Part shown: piece by piece, positions 41,163 through 49,911 of the stretch
How the letters are laid out: each line of letters begins with the position of its first letter
Position numbering within the stretch: the stretch's first letter is position 1
Assembly (NCBI RefSeq): GCF_026242045.1
Contig: NZ_JAPJDO010000027.1
Location: 1-64,000 of the forward strand
DNA length: 64,000 nucleotides
Source: Mycobacterium pinniadriaticum
Lineage (GTDB): Bacteria > Actinomycetota > Actinomycetes > Mycobacteriales > Mycobacteriaceae
Reading direction: 5' to 3'
The notes under the pieces: model-generated
The model's input: only the letters and a program-made list of their open reading frames with translations
Told to the model about the DNA's origin: nothing
Databases searched by the model: none
Position numbers and translations under genes: made by a program

Positions 41163-41597
41163 GTGGCTGACAAGACGGCGCAGACCATCTATATCGATGC
41201 GGATCCTCGCACTGTGATGGACGTCATCGCCGACATCGGTTCGTATCCCCTGTGGGTCTCGGAGTACAAGGAGACCGAGGTTCTCGATTCCGACGAACAG
41301 GGTTATCCGTTGACCGCCCGGTTGGTGCTGGACGCCGCGGTGCTCAAGGACACCATGGTGTTGTCGTACGACTGGCCGGCCGACCGCAAGTCGGTCCGTT
41401 GGTCGTTGGTCTCGAGCTCACTGCTGCGGGCGCTCGACGGGGCATATACCTTGGCTCCCAAGGGTTCTGGAACCGACGTCACCTACGAGCTCTCGGTGGA
41501 CCTGATCATCCCGATGATCGGGTTGCTCAAGCGCAAGGCCGAACGACGGCTGACCGACACCGCACTCAAGGACTTGAAGAAATGGGTCGAGGGCTGA
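41163..41597 (+). CDS. SRPBCC / START-like protein (Rv2185c-like, TB16.3)
   Basis: 144 aa. ADKTAQTIYIDADPRTVMDV marks the SRPBCC start; the middle holds SYPLWVSEYKETEVLDSDEQ and the end a long amphipathic helix (RKAERRLTDTALKDLKKWVE). Similar proteins are abundant cytosolic ligand binders in mycobacteria. GTG 41163 fits homologues; upstream in-frame codons fall in the hairpin and are not conserved. The next gene starts at the very next base after its stop. Confidence 0.86.
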   Translation: MADKTAQTIYIDADPRTVMDVIADIGSYPLWVSEYKETEVLDSDEQGYPLTARLVLDAAVLKDTMVLSYDWPADRKSVRWSLVSSSLLRALDGAYTLAPKGSGTDVTYELSVDLIIPMIGLLKRKAERRLTDTALKDLKKWVEG

Positions 41598-42884
41598 GTG
41601 GCGCCCGACGACGCCCCCGCCGATGCGGGCCTGACTGACCGGGCCCGGATCAGCTTTTTCGTCGGCAAGGGCGGGGTGGGCAAGTCGACGCTGGCCTCGG
41701 CGACGGCGGTGCGGGCGGCGCTGGCCGGCGAGCGGGTGCTGGCGGTATCCACCGACCAGGCGCATTCGCTGGGGGATGTTCTCGGTGTTCCGGTACCGCC
41801 GACCGGTGCTCGCGAGCCGGTGCGGATCCTCACCGAGGAGGGCACCGACGCCGTCGGTGGCGGGCACCTCGATGCTCTCGCCCTGGACACCCTGGCGCTG
41901 CTGGAGGGCAGATGGCGGACCATCGCACCGCTGCTCGCCGCGAGGTTCCCGAATTCCGATCTCAAAGATGTTGCCCCGGAGGAGCTTTCTGCCATTCCCG
42001 GTATCCAGGAGGTGCTCGGCCTGGCCGAGGTGGCCGCGCTCGCGGACTCCGGGCGGTGGGACTACGTCGTCGTGGACTGTGCCTCGACCGCCGACGCCAT
42101 GCGGATGCTGACGCTGCCCGCGGCATTCGCCATGTACATCGAACGGGCCTGGCCGCGGCATCGCCGGCTGAGCGCGGCCGTCGACAATGCGCACAGTGCG
42201 GCCACGGTGGCGGTGATCGAGGGGATCAGCGCGGGGGTCGAAGGCCTGTCCGCCCTGCTGACCGACGGGCAGCGGGTCAGCGCCCATCTGGTGCTCACCG
42301 CTGAGCGGGTGGTGGCCGCGGAGGCCGTGCGCACCCTGGGTTCGCTGGTTTTGATGGGTGTGCGGGTGGCTGAACTCTTCGTCAATCAGATTCTGGTCCA
42401 AGATGATTCGTACGAATACCGGAACCTGCCCGAACACCCGGCCTTCGACTGGTATTCCGAGCGGATCTCCGAGCAGCAGTCGGTGCTCGACGAGCTCACC
42501 GCCGCGATCGGCGACGTCCAGCTGGTTCTGGCGCCACATCTGGCCGGCGAGCCGATCGGGGCCAAGGCGCTGGGCCAGTTGCTCGACAGCGCCCGCCGGC
42601 GGGACGGCTCGGCGCCGCCGGGGCCGCTGCGACCGGTGGTGGACCGCGAATCGGGCTCGGGAGTCGATGCGATCTATCGCATGCGGCTAGAGTTGCCGCA
42701 AATCGATCCGGGGACGCTGACGCTGGGCCGGGTTGACGACGACTTGATCATCGGTGCCGCGGGGATGCGGCGCCGCGTGCGTCTGGCGTCGGTTCTGCGG
42801 AGGTGCATCGTGATGGATGCGGCATTGCGCGGTACCGAGTTGACCGTGCGCTTTCGACCCAACCCGGAGGTGTGGCCCGCGTGA
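41598..42884 (+). CDS. ArsA/GET3-like anion-transporting ATPase (Rv2184c-like)
   Basis: 428 aa. A deviant Walker A of the SIMIBI class, FFVGKGGVGKSTLASATAV (about 20-38), is followed by STDQAHSLGDVLG (switch I) and a DCASTADAMRMLTLP segment. The C-terminal part is less conserved and has no second P-loop. Members move or chaperone hydrophobic cargo or anions; arsenite export is unlikely, as no ars genes are nearby. Its setting between SRPBCC genes and a phospholipid acyltransferase hints at lipid or membrane-protein handling, which is inference. Its stop overlaps the next start (GTGA). Confidence 0.87.
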   Translation: MAPDDAPADAGLTDRARISFFVGKGGVGKSTLASATAVRAALAGERVLAVSTDQAHSLGDVLGVPVPPTGAREPVRILTEEGTDAVGGGHLDALALDTLALLEGRWRTIAPLLAARFPNSDLKDVAPEELSAIPGIQEVLGLAEVAALADSGRWDYVVVDCASTADAMRMLTLPAAFAMYIERAWPRHRRLSAAVDNAHSAATVAVIEGISAGVEGLSALLTDGQRVSAHLVLTAERVVAAEAVRTLGSLVLMGVRVAELFVNQILVQDDSYEYRNLPEHPAFDWYSERISEQQSVLDELTAAIGDVQLVLAPHLAGEPIGAKALGQLLDSARRRDGSAPPGPLRPVVDRESGSGVDAIYRMRLELPQIDPGTLTLGRVDDDLIIGAAGMRRRVRLASVLRRCIVMDAALRGTELTVRFRPNPEVWPA

Positions 42885-43246
42885 ATGGCCCGCATCCCGA
42901 TTTGGGGCCCGAGCTGCGCGCGCTGGCTCAGGCGATCCTCGACCGGCTGGACCCGGCGGTACGTGCCGGTGCCGCGATGACCGCGGGTGCTGCGCCGGGT
43001 AAGTGTCAGCAGGTGTGGTGCCCGGTCTGCGCGCTGGCCGCGCTGGTCAACGGCGAACAGCATCCGCTTCTGACCGTGGTGGCCGAGCACAGCGTGGCCC
43101 TGGTGACGATGATCAGGGCCATGGTCGCCGAGGAGGGCGGTGGCGAGCCCGAGCCGCCCGGCGAATCGCCGGACGGGCCGGCTCCCGATTCGCCGGGCCC
43201 GCCGTCGAGCCGGTATCAACACATCCCGGTCAGCGTCGAGGAGTGA
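42881..43246 (+). CDS. Small acidic conserved protein (Rv2183c-like)
   Basis: 121 aa. An N-terminal helical half contains a CxxxxxCxxC arrangement (KCQQVWCPVCALAALVNGEQ, about 41-60), suggesting a metal site. The C-terminal half is Pro/Glu/Gly-rich and probably disordered. GTG 42881 shares GTGA with the ATPase stop, so the pair is coupled and the proteins may act together. No function is recognisable. Confidence 0.8.
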   Translation: MNGPHPDLGPELRALAQAILDRLDPAVRAGAAMTAGAAPGKCQQVWCPVCALAALVNGEQHPLLTVVAEHSVALVTMIRAMVAEEGGGEPEPPGESPDGPAPDSPGPPSSRYQHIPVSVEE

Positions 43247-43278
43247 GCAGACCTGTGGTCGGTGTCCGCGCGCCTGGG

Positions 43279-43284
43279 TAGAGT
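43279..43284 (+). promoter_or_regulatory. Putative -10 box before the acyltransferase gene
   Basis: TAGAGT sits 34 bases before ATG 43319, giving a short leader that contains the Shine-Dalgarno GGGAGG at 43309-43314. No clear -35 was found. Confidence 0.35.
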
Positions 43285-43318
43285 TAGCTCAAAGCGCGCG
43301 GCCCGATCGGGAGGCTCC

Positions 43319-44059
43319 ATGTGGTTCTGGCTGTTCAAGTACATCTTGATGGGGCCGCTGCTGCGCCTGCTCGGTCGCCCGAAAGTCGAAGGGCTTCACT
43401 ATATTCCGCGCTCGGGGCCGGTGATCCTGGCCAGTAATCACCTGGCGGTCGCGGACAGCTTCTACCTGCCGCTGGTGGTCCGCCGGCGGATCACGTTCCT
43501 GGCCAAGTCCGAATATTTCACCGGCACCGGACTGAAGGGCTGGTTCAACCGCTGGTTCTACTCGTCGACGGGGCAGGTGCCGATCGACCGCACCGACGCC
43601 GACAGCGCCCAGGCCGCGCTGGACACCGCGCAGCGGCTGCTGGAGCGGGGCAAGCTGCTCGGCATGTATCCCGAGGGCACCCGCTCCCCGGACGGCCGGC
43701 TCTACAAGGGCAAGACCGGGCTGGCGCGGCTGGCGCTGGAAACCCAGGTCCCGGTGATTCCGGTCGCGATGATCGGAACGGACCTGGTCAACCCACCGGG
43801 ATCGAAGATGTGGCGCTTCGGCCGGGTGACGGTGCGCTTCGGCAAGCCGATGGATTTCTCCCGGTTCGACGGCCTGGCCGGCAACCGCTTCATCGAGCGC
43901 GCGGTGATCGACGAGGTCATGTACGAGCTGATGGAGCTGTCCGGTCAGGAGTACGTGGACATCTACGCCGCGACGCTCAAGAACAATGACGCTGAAAAAC
44001 CTAAGCCGGGTGCACCAGATCAGCCACCGGCGCGGATCCCGGAGACCGCCGCGGGGTAG
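43319..44059 (+). CDS. 1-acyl-glycerol-3-phosphate acyltransferase (PlsC family, Rv2182c-like)
   Basis: 246 aa membrane-associated acyltransferase that makes phosphatidic acid from lysophosphatidic acid. The four PlsC blocks are seen: ILASNHLAVADS (block I, HX4D), GQVPIDRTD (block II), GMYPEGTRSPDG (block III) and VPVIPVAMIGTD (block IV). ATG 43319 has GGGAGGCTCC upstream. Its last 59 bases overlap the end of the opposing mannosyltransferase gene. The product feeds PI and hence PIM synthesis. Confidence 0.93.
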   Translation: MWFWLFKYILMGPLLRLLGRPKVEGLHYIPRSGPVILASNHLAVADSFYLPLVVRRRITFLAKSEYFTGTGLKGWFNRWFYSSTGQVPIDRTDADSAQAALDTAQRLLERGKLLGMYPEGTRSPDGRLYKGKTGLARLALETQVPVIPVAMIGTDLVNPPGSKMWRFGRVTVRFGKPMDFSRFDGLAGNRFIERAVIDEVMYELMELSGQEYVDIYAATLKNNDAEKPKPGAPDQPPARIPETAAG

Positions 44060-45323
44060 CACCCGGCCTGCACACCGTCAGGCCTGCGACGACGATCACC
44101 GCCAGCGCCCACCACACGTAGGACATCCCGAGCAGTTGGCGCCACCACGATGCCGTCTCCTCGTGGTGCTTGGGCAGCAACTCCAGCGGGATCCACACCA
44201 TGAGCGCCACACCGACGGCGGTGACCAGCCCCAGTGCGGCATTGCGGTGCCGGTAGGCGATCACCGCCCCGGTGATGACGGTGGGCAGTGCCCACACCCA
44301 GTGGTGCGACCAGGACACCGGCGAGACCACCAGCCCGAACAGGGCCACGCACATCAGCGCCAGCGTCGCCGCTTCCGCCGAGACCTCGCCGTGCGCGGGG
44401 CCGTCGCTCAGTACCCGCCGGACCGCCCAGATCGTCAGCGCCAGCACGACGAAGCATGCCAGCGTCCACACGACGAAGTGGATGTTCTTGTCCAGCCCCA
44501 GCCGGGCCAGCGCGCCGGCGATGTTCTGGTTGGTGTTCAGCGCCGCGCTGCCGATGCGATCGGTGTGCCGAACCGTCGTGGTCCAGTACTCCACCGAATC
44601 GCGCCAGGCCAGCGCGCAGCCCAGCAGGCTGGCCGCCAGGAACGTGCCAACCGCGGTCAGCGCGGCGCGGCCGTCCCGGCGCAGGACGAAGTACAGCAGG
44701 AACACCGCCGGGGTCAGTTTCAGCGCGATCGCGATTCCCAGCAGCATGCCCCGCGGCCAGGGTGTGCGGCGCGGCAGGCAATCGGCGATCACCAGCGTCA
44801 TCAGCACGACGTTGATCTGGCCGAACGCGAAGTTGGCGTCGATGGGCTCGAGGTACATCACCGCCAGTGCCACGATGCCCGCTGTCAGCCAGGCGCGACG
44901 CAACCACGCCGGTTCGCGGGTCACGGTCGAGGCCGGCCACACCGCCAGCCGGGTGAGTACGAGCCAGGTCGACAGCAGCACCAGCACCAGCGTGATGACC
45001 GTGATGATCACGCTGGCCGCCGACAGCGGCACCCAGGCGAACGGGCTGAAGACGATCGCGGCCAGCGGGGGGTAGGTGAACGGCAGATTCAGCCCGATCA
45101 GGGTGTGGAACGTCGCGTCGCCGGCGTACAGCGACCGGCCGTCCAGCCAGGCCTGTCCGCCCATCCGGTAGACCTCGATGTCGATGCGGTAGGGGATCTT
45201 CCCGAACAACAGCCAGCCGGCATACACCAGCAGGACGACGATGGCGACCTGTGTCACCCGCCAACCGGCGGTCGGCCAGGGCCCCGCCACACTGCCCACC
45301 TCGGGCGACCGCCGCATACTCAT
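44001..45323 (-). CDS. GT87 polyprenyl-phosphomannose-dependent alpha-1,2-mannosyltransferase (Rv2181-like)
   Basis: 440 aa with about ten membrane segments. It is a GT-C enzyme with the loop-1 acidic pair region IDIEVYRMGGQAWLDGRSLY (about 48-67) and the PFTYPPLAAIVFSP segment, both hallmarks of GT87. M. tuberculosis Rv2181 adds alpha-1,2-mannose branches to lipomannan and LAM from decaprenyl-phosphomannose. ATG 45323 is preceded by a TATTCT -10-like box at 9 bases. Its stop lies 59 bases inside the acyltransferase gene. Confidence 0.92.
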   Translation of the reverse strand: MSMRRSPEVGSVAGPWPTAGWRVTQVAIVVLLVYAGWLLFGKIPYRIDIEVYRMGGQAWLDGRSLYAGDATFHTLIGLNLPFTYPPLAAIVFSPFAWVPLSAASVIITVITLVLVLLSTWLVLTRLAVWPASTVTREPAWLRRAWLTAGIVALAVMYLEPIDANFAFGQINVVLMTLVIADCLPRRTPWPRGMLLGIAIALKLTPAVFLLYFVLRRDGRAALTAVGTFLAASLLGCALAWRDSVEYWTTTVRHTDRIGSAALNTNQNIAGALARLGLDKNIHFVVWTLACFVVLALTIWAVRRVLSDGPAHGEVSAEAATLALMCVALFGLVVSPVSWSHHWVWALPTVITGAVIAYRHRNAALGLVTAVGVALMVWIPLELLPKHHEETASWWRQLLGMSYVWWALAVIVVAGLTVCRPGATPRRSPGSAPVADLVHPA

Positions 45324-45406
45324 GTCATACCCAGAATATCTCCGGCCCCACGACGTGCCGGGCGGTATCCCGGCCGTGCCGACCCCCGATCTGGGGCCAT
45401 CGGGCG

Positions 45407-45412
45407 TAAGTT
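45407..45412 (+). promoter_or_regulatory. Putative -10 box before the Rv2180c-like gene
   Basis: TAAGTT is followed by 8 bases and GTG 45421. It supports the shorter protein start and a nearly leaderless transcript. Confidence 0.4.
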
Positions 45413-45420
45413 CTGTCCCC

Positions 45421-46311
45421 GTGCCCTACCACCTGCACTTCGACGTCGTCGCCCCCGGGCGCGTGCCGCTGATGTGGTGCCTGATCGCGTTCATCCTGAC
45501 GTTCTTCGTCACCCGGACGATCGTGCGCTACATCCGCCGTAACGCCGACAGCACCGCTCCCCGCAAATGGTGGCAGCCCCGCAATATCTCCGGCCACGGT
45601 GGAATGCACATCCACCACATGGTGATCGGCATCGTCTTGGTGATGATCTCCGGAGTCACCATGGTGACCCTGGCCGTCGACGGTGGGGTGGGTGAATTCA
45701 CGGCTGCGGCAATTGTTTTCGGGATCGGCGCAGCCCTGGTTCTGGACGAGTTCGCGCTCATCCTGCATCTGGAGGACGTGTACTGGGCCGAGGACGGGCG
45801 GGCCTCGGTGGACGCGGTGTTCGCCGCGGTCGCCGTCGCGGGGCTGTTGATCATGGGCTTCAACCCGCTGTCCTTCTTCGACATCGGGATCTGGCGTGAG
45901 GACGATTCGATCGTCTCGCGCATCACCGTCGTGGTGATGGCGGTGGCGACTCTGGCATTGGCGGTGGTCGTGCTGCTGAAGGGCAAGGTATGGACCGGCC
46001 TGGTCGGCATGTTCATCACGCCGCTGTTGTTCATCGGGGCGATCCGGTTGTCCCGGCCGCACGCCCCCTGGGCGCGCTGGCATTACCAGGACAAGCCCCG
46101 CAAGATGCACCGCGCGCTGGAGCGGGAACGGTACATGCGCCGCCCCGTCGTCCAGGCCAAGCTGTGGCTGCAGCACATCGTCGCCGGCGAGCCCAGCTTC
46201 CCGGCCGACTCCGAGGTCGACGCCGAGTTGGACCGCGAGATCCACGCCGCGCCTGCGCCGCAACGAAGTACCGACGCCAAGGCGCAGGTCCCGGCCGAGA
46301 CGACCGGATAG
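45421..46311 (+). CDS. Multi-pass membrane protein of unknown function (Rv2180c-like)
   Basis: 296 aa with six or seven membrane segments. Conserved polar positions inside the membrane part include GHGGMHIHHMVIGI (three histidines, about 64-77) and DEFALILHLEDVYW, which could bind metal. The basic C-terminus (WHYQDKPRKMHRALERERYM) is cytoplasmic. GTG 45421 gives the length known for M. tuberculosis (295 aa, from memory); ATG 45322 would overlap the divergent start codon and leave no promoter. No function known. Confidence 0.83.
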   Translation: MPYHLHFDVVAPGRVPLMWCLIAFILTFFVTRTIVRYIRRNADSTAPRKWWQPRNISGHGGMHIHHMVIGIVLVMISGVTMVTLAVDGGVGEFTAAAIVFGIGAALVLDEFALILHLEDVYWAEDGRASVDAVFAAVAVAGLLIMGFNPLSFFDIGIWREDDSIVSRITVVVMAVATLALAVVVLLKGKVWTGLVGMFITPLLFIGAIRLSRPHAPWARWHYQDKPRKMHRALERERYMRRPVVQAKLWLQHIVAGEPSFPADSEVDAELDREIHAAPAPQRSTDAKAQVPAETTG

Positions 46312-46314
46312 GGT
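46309..46314 (+). promoter_or_regulatory. Putative -10 box of a leaderless RNase AS transcript
   Basis: TAGGGT overlaps the upstream TAG stop; 7 bases later lies GTG 46322. This placement selects GTG 46322 over GTG 46313. Confidence 0.45.
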
Positions 46315-46321
46315 GCGGCGC

Positions 46322-46831
46322 GTGCGGTTCTTCTACGACACCGAGTTCATCGACAACGGCCGGATCATCGACCTGATCTCGATCGGAGTGGTGGCCGAGG
46401 ACGGGCGTGAGTTCTACGCGATCTCCACTGAGTTCGACCCCGAGTCGGCCGGCAAGTGGGTACGCAACAACGTGCTGCCCAAGTTGCCCAAGCCGTCGTC
46501 TCAACTGTGGCGGTCCCGGCGCGAGATCCGAGAGGGCCTCGAGGAGTTCTTCAACATCGACGGTGACGAACCGATCGAGCTGTGGGCCTGGGTCGCCGCC
46601 TACGACCACGTCGCGCTGTGCCAGCTGTGGGGGCCGATGACCAGCCTGCCGCCCCAGATCCCGCGGTTCACCCGCGAGCTGCGCCAGTTCTGGGAGGATC
46701 GCGGCTGCCCGCGGATGCCACCCCGGCCGCACGACACCCACGACGCGCTGGTCGACGCCCGCCACAACTTGCGCCGTTACGTGCTGATGACCACCGGCGT
46801 CGACCAGGGCGCCGCTCCGGTCAGCCGGTAA
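46322..46831 (+). CDS. RNase AS: 3'-5' exoribonuclease (Rv2179c-like)
   Basis: 169 aa. DEDDh-type nuclease with FFYDTEFIDNGRIIDLISIG (Asp/Glu pair at 6 and 8), WAWVAAYDHVALC (second Asp) and HDTHDALVDARHNLRRYV (His and Asp of motif III). M. tuberculosis Rv2179c was characterised as a new exoribonuclease family active on 3' adenylated RNA. The start GTG 46322 (VRFFYDTEF) agrees with the homologue and the -10 box. It forms a plus-strand series with aroG. Confidence 0.91.
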   Translation: MRFFYDTEFIDNGRIIDLISIGVVAEDGREFYAISTEFDPESAGKWVRNNVLPKLPKPSSQLWRSRREIREGLEEFFNIDGDEPIELWAWVAAYDHVALCQLWGPMTSLPPQIPRFTRELRQFWEDRGCPRMPPRPHDTHDALVDARHNLRRYVLMTTGVDQGAAPVSR

Positions 46832-46851
46832 ATCGGCGTGCGCGGCCCGGT

Positions 46852-46857
46852 TACCAT
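46852..46857 (+). promoter_or_regulatory. Putative -10 box of a leaderless aroG transcript
   Basis: TACCAT, 6 bases, then GTG 46864. An ATG inside the spacer is out of frame and stops after two further codons. No Shine-Dalgarno is present. Confidence 0.5.
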
Positions 46858-46863
46858 GGATGG

Positions 46864-48261
46864 GTGAACTGGACCGTTGACGTACCCATCGAACAGCTGC
46901 CGTCGCTGCCGCCGCTGCCTGCTGATCTGCGCGGACGGCTCGATGCCGCGCTGACCAAGCCGGCCGCCCAGCAACCCAGCTGGGATGCCGATGCGGCCCA
47001 GGCGATGCGGACGGTCCTGGAGAGCGTGCCGCCAGTGACCGTCCCCCGGGAGATCGAGAAGCTGTCCACCCAGCTCGCCGCGGTCGCCCGCGGCGAGGCC
47101 TTCCTGCTGCAGGGCGGCGACTGCGCCGAGACCTTCGCCGACAACACCGAGCCGCACATCCGAGCCAATATCCGCACGCTGCTCCAGATGGCGGTGGTGC
47201 TCACCTACGGCGCGAGCCTGCCGGTGGTCAAGGTGGCCCGCATCGCCGGCCAGTACGCCAAGCCGCGTTCGTCGGACACCGACGCGCTGGGGCTGAAGTC
47301 CTACCGCGGCGACATGGTCAACGGATTCGCGCCGGACGCCGCTGTGCGCGAACATGATCCGTCCCGCCTGGTGCGCGCGTACGCCAACGCCAGCGCGGCG
47401 ATGAACCTGGTGCGCGCGCTGACCTCCTCCGGGCTCGCCTCGCTGCACCTGGTGCACGACTGGAATCGGGAGTTCGTCCGTACCTCGCCGGCCGGGGCCC
47501 GTTACGAGACGTTGGCCAGCGAGATCGACCGCGGTCTGAAGTTCATGAGCGCCTGCGGGGTCAGCGACCGCAACCTCGACACCGCCGAGATCTACGCCAG
47601 CCACGAGGCGCTGGTGCTGGACTATGAGCGCGCGATGCTGCGGCTTTCCGAGGATTTCCCGACGGAGGCGCCCGAGCCGCGGCTCTACGACCTGTCGGCG
47701 CACTACGTATGGATCGGGGAGCGCACCCGCCAGCTCGACGGAGCGCACATCGCTTTCGCCGAGGTGATCGCCAACCCGATCGGGGTGAAGATCGGCCCGA
47801 ATATGACCCCTGAGCTGGCCGTGGAGTACGTCGAGCGGCTCGACCCGCACAACACGCCGGGACGGCTCACACTGGTCAGCCGGCTGGGCAACCACAAGGT
47901 GCGCGACCTGCTGCCACCGATCATCGAGAAGGTGCAGGCCACCGGCCACCAGGTCATCTGGCAATGCGACCCGATGCACGGCAACACCCACGAGTCCTCG
48001 ACGGGTTACAAGACCCGCCACTTCGACCGCATCGTCGACGAGGTGCAGGGCTTCTTCGAGGTGCACCGGGCGTTGGGCACCCATCCCGGCGGTATCCACG
48101 TCGAGATCACCGGCGAGAACGTCACCGAGTGCCTCGGCGGCGCGCAGGACATCTCCGACACCGACCTCGCCGGCCGCTACGAGACCGCCTGCGACCCGCG
48201 CCTGAACACCCAGCAGTCACTGGAGCTGGCGTTTCTGGTCGCTGAGATGCTGCGCGACTAG
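46864..48261 (+). CDS. aroG: 3-deoxy-D-arabino-heptulosonate 7-phosphate synthase, class II
   Basis: 465 aa class II (plant-like) DAHP synthase, first step of the shikimate pathway. Conserved blocks include LLQGGDCAETFADN (about 81-94), the Cys-containing metal site there, VKVARIAGQYAKPRS, CDPMHGNTHES (metal-binding His) and HVEITGENVTECLGG. It aligns end to end with M. tuberculosis AroG (Rv2178c), which is also activated by, and activates, chorismate mutase. GTG 46864 is set by the homologue (MNWTVD) and by the leaderless -10. Its last 45 bases overlap the opposing monooxygenase gene. Confidence 0.96.
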   Translation: MNWTVDVPIEQLPSLPPLPADLRGRLDAALTKPAAQQPSWDADAAQAMRTVLESVPPVTVPREIEKLSTQLAAVARGEAFLLQGGDCAETFADNTEPHIRANIRTLLQMAVVLTYGASLPVVKVARIAGQYAKPRSSDTDALGLKSYRGDMVNGFAPDAAVREHDPSRLVRAYANASAAMNLVRALTSSGLASLHLVHDWNREFVRTSPAGARYETLASEIDRGLKFMSACGVSDRNLDTAEIYASHEALVLDYERAMLRLSEDFPTEAPEPRLYDLSAHYVWIGERTRQLDGAHIAFAEVIANPIGVKIGPNMTPELAVEYVERLDPHNTPGRLTLVSRLGNHKVRDLLPPIIEKVQATGHQVIWQCDPMHGNTHESSTGYKTRHFDRIVDEVQGFFEVHRALGTHPGGIHVEITGENVTECLGGAQDISDTDLAGRYETACDPRLNTQQSLELAFLVAEMLRD

Positions 48262-49896
48262 CCGGCGGTCCAGGTCGGCGACCAGCCGGTCCAGCTCGAC
48301 AGGGCGGCCCCGGTAACCGATGTACTCATCCGGCCTGACCACGAACGCGCTGGGGACGTCGACTCCGTACTGGCGGTGCGCTGAACGAGTCGGATCGCCA
48401 AGTGCCGCATGATGATCGGCGAAACGCTCGGCACTGACCACCCGGGCTTTGACCATCCCGGGATAGCTCTGTTCGAGTTGGTCGGCCATCCGGCACAGTT
48501 CGACAGCCGGCCGGGCATCGTCGTCGAGCCCGGCGAACAACAGCACGACGTGCTCGGTTCCGCGGAAGACGTGGTGCAGACGCCCTGGCCGGCCGTCGAT
48601 GAGGACCTCTGCGTCGCGGGCCCGATCGCCGGGTGCCGGTGCGGCGTGCCATCCCCAACCGTCCTCGGCGTTCAGCGGGCTGTCCGGGTAGTGCAGCCGC
48701 AGCTGGGCCAGCAGGCCGACGAAGCGCCGGCGGATCCATGCGCGGTTCAGTACCCGGCGGAACAGGAGCGGTGCCACCCGTCCGCGCGCCAGCCGGGCCA
48801 GCGGTTTGTGGCCACCGAAGACGGAAAACAGCCGGTCGGTCGTCATCAGCAGCTGCTCTCCGACCGGGTGCCGTTCGGCCTGATAGCTGTCGAGCAGTGA
48901 CTGCTCGGCGAGCCCGCGCTCAACCATTGCCAGTTTCCACCCGAGGTTGTAGGCGTCTTGGATGCCGGTGTTCATACCCTGCGCACCCGCGGGGCTGTGT
49001 ACGTGGGCGGCATCGCCGGCCAGGAACACCCGGCCATCGCGGTAGCGGGGCGCCACCCGGCTGTGCACCCGGTAGCGCGTCACCCAGTGCTCCTTGATGA
49101 CCGTGGCCGGGAACGGAACCCGCTCGTCGACCATGTCCTGAAATTCGGTGTGGGTCGGCTCGCTGTACTCCGCGCTCGGGCCCTGCGGTCCTGGCGGGAA
49201 ATTGCCGAAGATGCGGTAGCGGTTCTCGCCGGGCATCGAGAACGCCGCGAAGATTCCCGCCGGGCTGGGGAATGCGTACAGGCCGCCGTGCGGCAGCTTC
49301 CAGTCCAGTTCGGCGTCGGCCATGATGAATTCGTCACGATAGGTCGATCCCGCGAAGGGGATGCCCGCGGCCTGGCGTACCGCGCTGTGCGCTCCGTCGC
49401 AGCCGATGACCCATCGACAACGCACCGATTCGGTCGAGCCGTCCCCGTGGCGCACAGAGGCGAGCACCGTCTCATCGTCTTGAGTCAGGTCCATCAGAGC
49501 CCGTCCCCGCTCGACCTCGATGCCGAACGTGGCGAGGTGCTCGGTCAATATCCGCTCGGTGTGGTGTTGGGAGAGGGTGCGCAGCTCGGGGTAGGCCGTG
49601 GAGTTCCTCGGCCCGGTCAGCAGCCCGGAGAAACCCCATTCGAAGATGTCGTCGGCGAAGGTGATGGTCAGATTCGACGCGGGCTCACCCGCTGCGAGCA
49701 CCGGTGCGATCACGCCGATGTCGTCGAAGATCTCCAAGGTCCTCGGTTGGACGACGAGGGCGCGGGAGGTGGTGGCCGGCTCGGGCTCCCGGTCGACGAT
49801 CCGCGGCGTGATCCCGTGTCGGGCCAGTTCGTTGGCCAACAGCAATCCGGTCGGACCAGCGCCCACGATCAGGACGCCGAGATCGGGTACCAGCAT
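48217..49896 (-). CDS. FAD-dependent aromatic monooxygenase (PheA/TfdB type)
   Basis: 559 aa from ATG 49896. Class A flavoprotein: VLIVGAGPTGLLLANELARH (dinucleotide fold, near 8-27), GCDGAHSAVRQAAGI (DG motif) and GRVFLAGDAAHVHSPAGAQG (GD motif). The C-terminal 170 residues form the thioredoxin-like domain usual in phenol-hydroxylase-type enzymes. The substrate is unknown; relatives hydroxylate phenols, polyketides or rifampicin. ATG 49896 has AAAGGGG 8 bases upstream; GTG 49905 and ATG 49902 are too close to it. It replaces Rv2177c of M. tuberculosis here and has its own regulated promoter, so it is probably an acquired gene. Confidence 0.9.
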   Translation of the reverse strand: MLVPDLGVLIVGAGPTGLLLANELARHGITPRIVDREPEPATTSRALVVQPRTLEIFDDIGVIAPVLAAGEPASNLTITFADDIFEWGFSGLLTGPRNSTAYPELRTLSQHHTERILTEHLATFGIEVERGRALMDLTQDDETVLASVRHGDGSTESVRCRWVIGCDGAHSAVRQAAGIPFAGSTYRDEFIMADAELDWKLPHGGLYAFPSPAGIFAAFSMPGENRYRIFGNFPPGPQGPSAEYSEPTHTEFQDMVDERVPFPATVIKEHWVTRYRVHSRVAPRYRDGRVFLAGDAAHVHSPAGAQGMNTGIQDAYNLGWKLAMVERGLAEQSLLDSYQAERHPVGEQLLMTTDRLFSVFGGHKPLARLARGRVAPLLFRRVLNRAWIRRRFVGLLAQLRLHYPDSPLNAEDGWGWHAAPAPGDRARDAEVLIDGRPGRLHHVFRGTEHVVLLFAGLDDDARPAVELCRMADQLEQSYPGMVKARVVSAERFADHHAALGDPTRSAHRQYGVDVPSAFVVRPDEYIGYRGRPVELDRLVADLDRRLVAQHLSDQKRQLQ

Positions 49897-49911
49897 GTCC
49901 ATCACCCCTTT

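Noticed and set aside
45322..45420. ATG 45322 as start of the Rv2180c-like protein
   Set aside because: It would overlap the divergent start codon at 45323, leave no room for a promoter and add 33 non-conserved residues.
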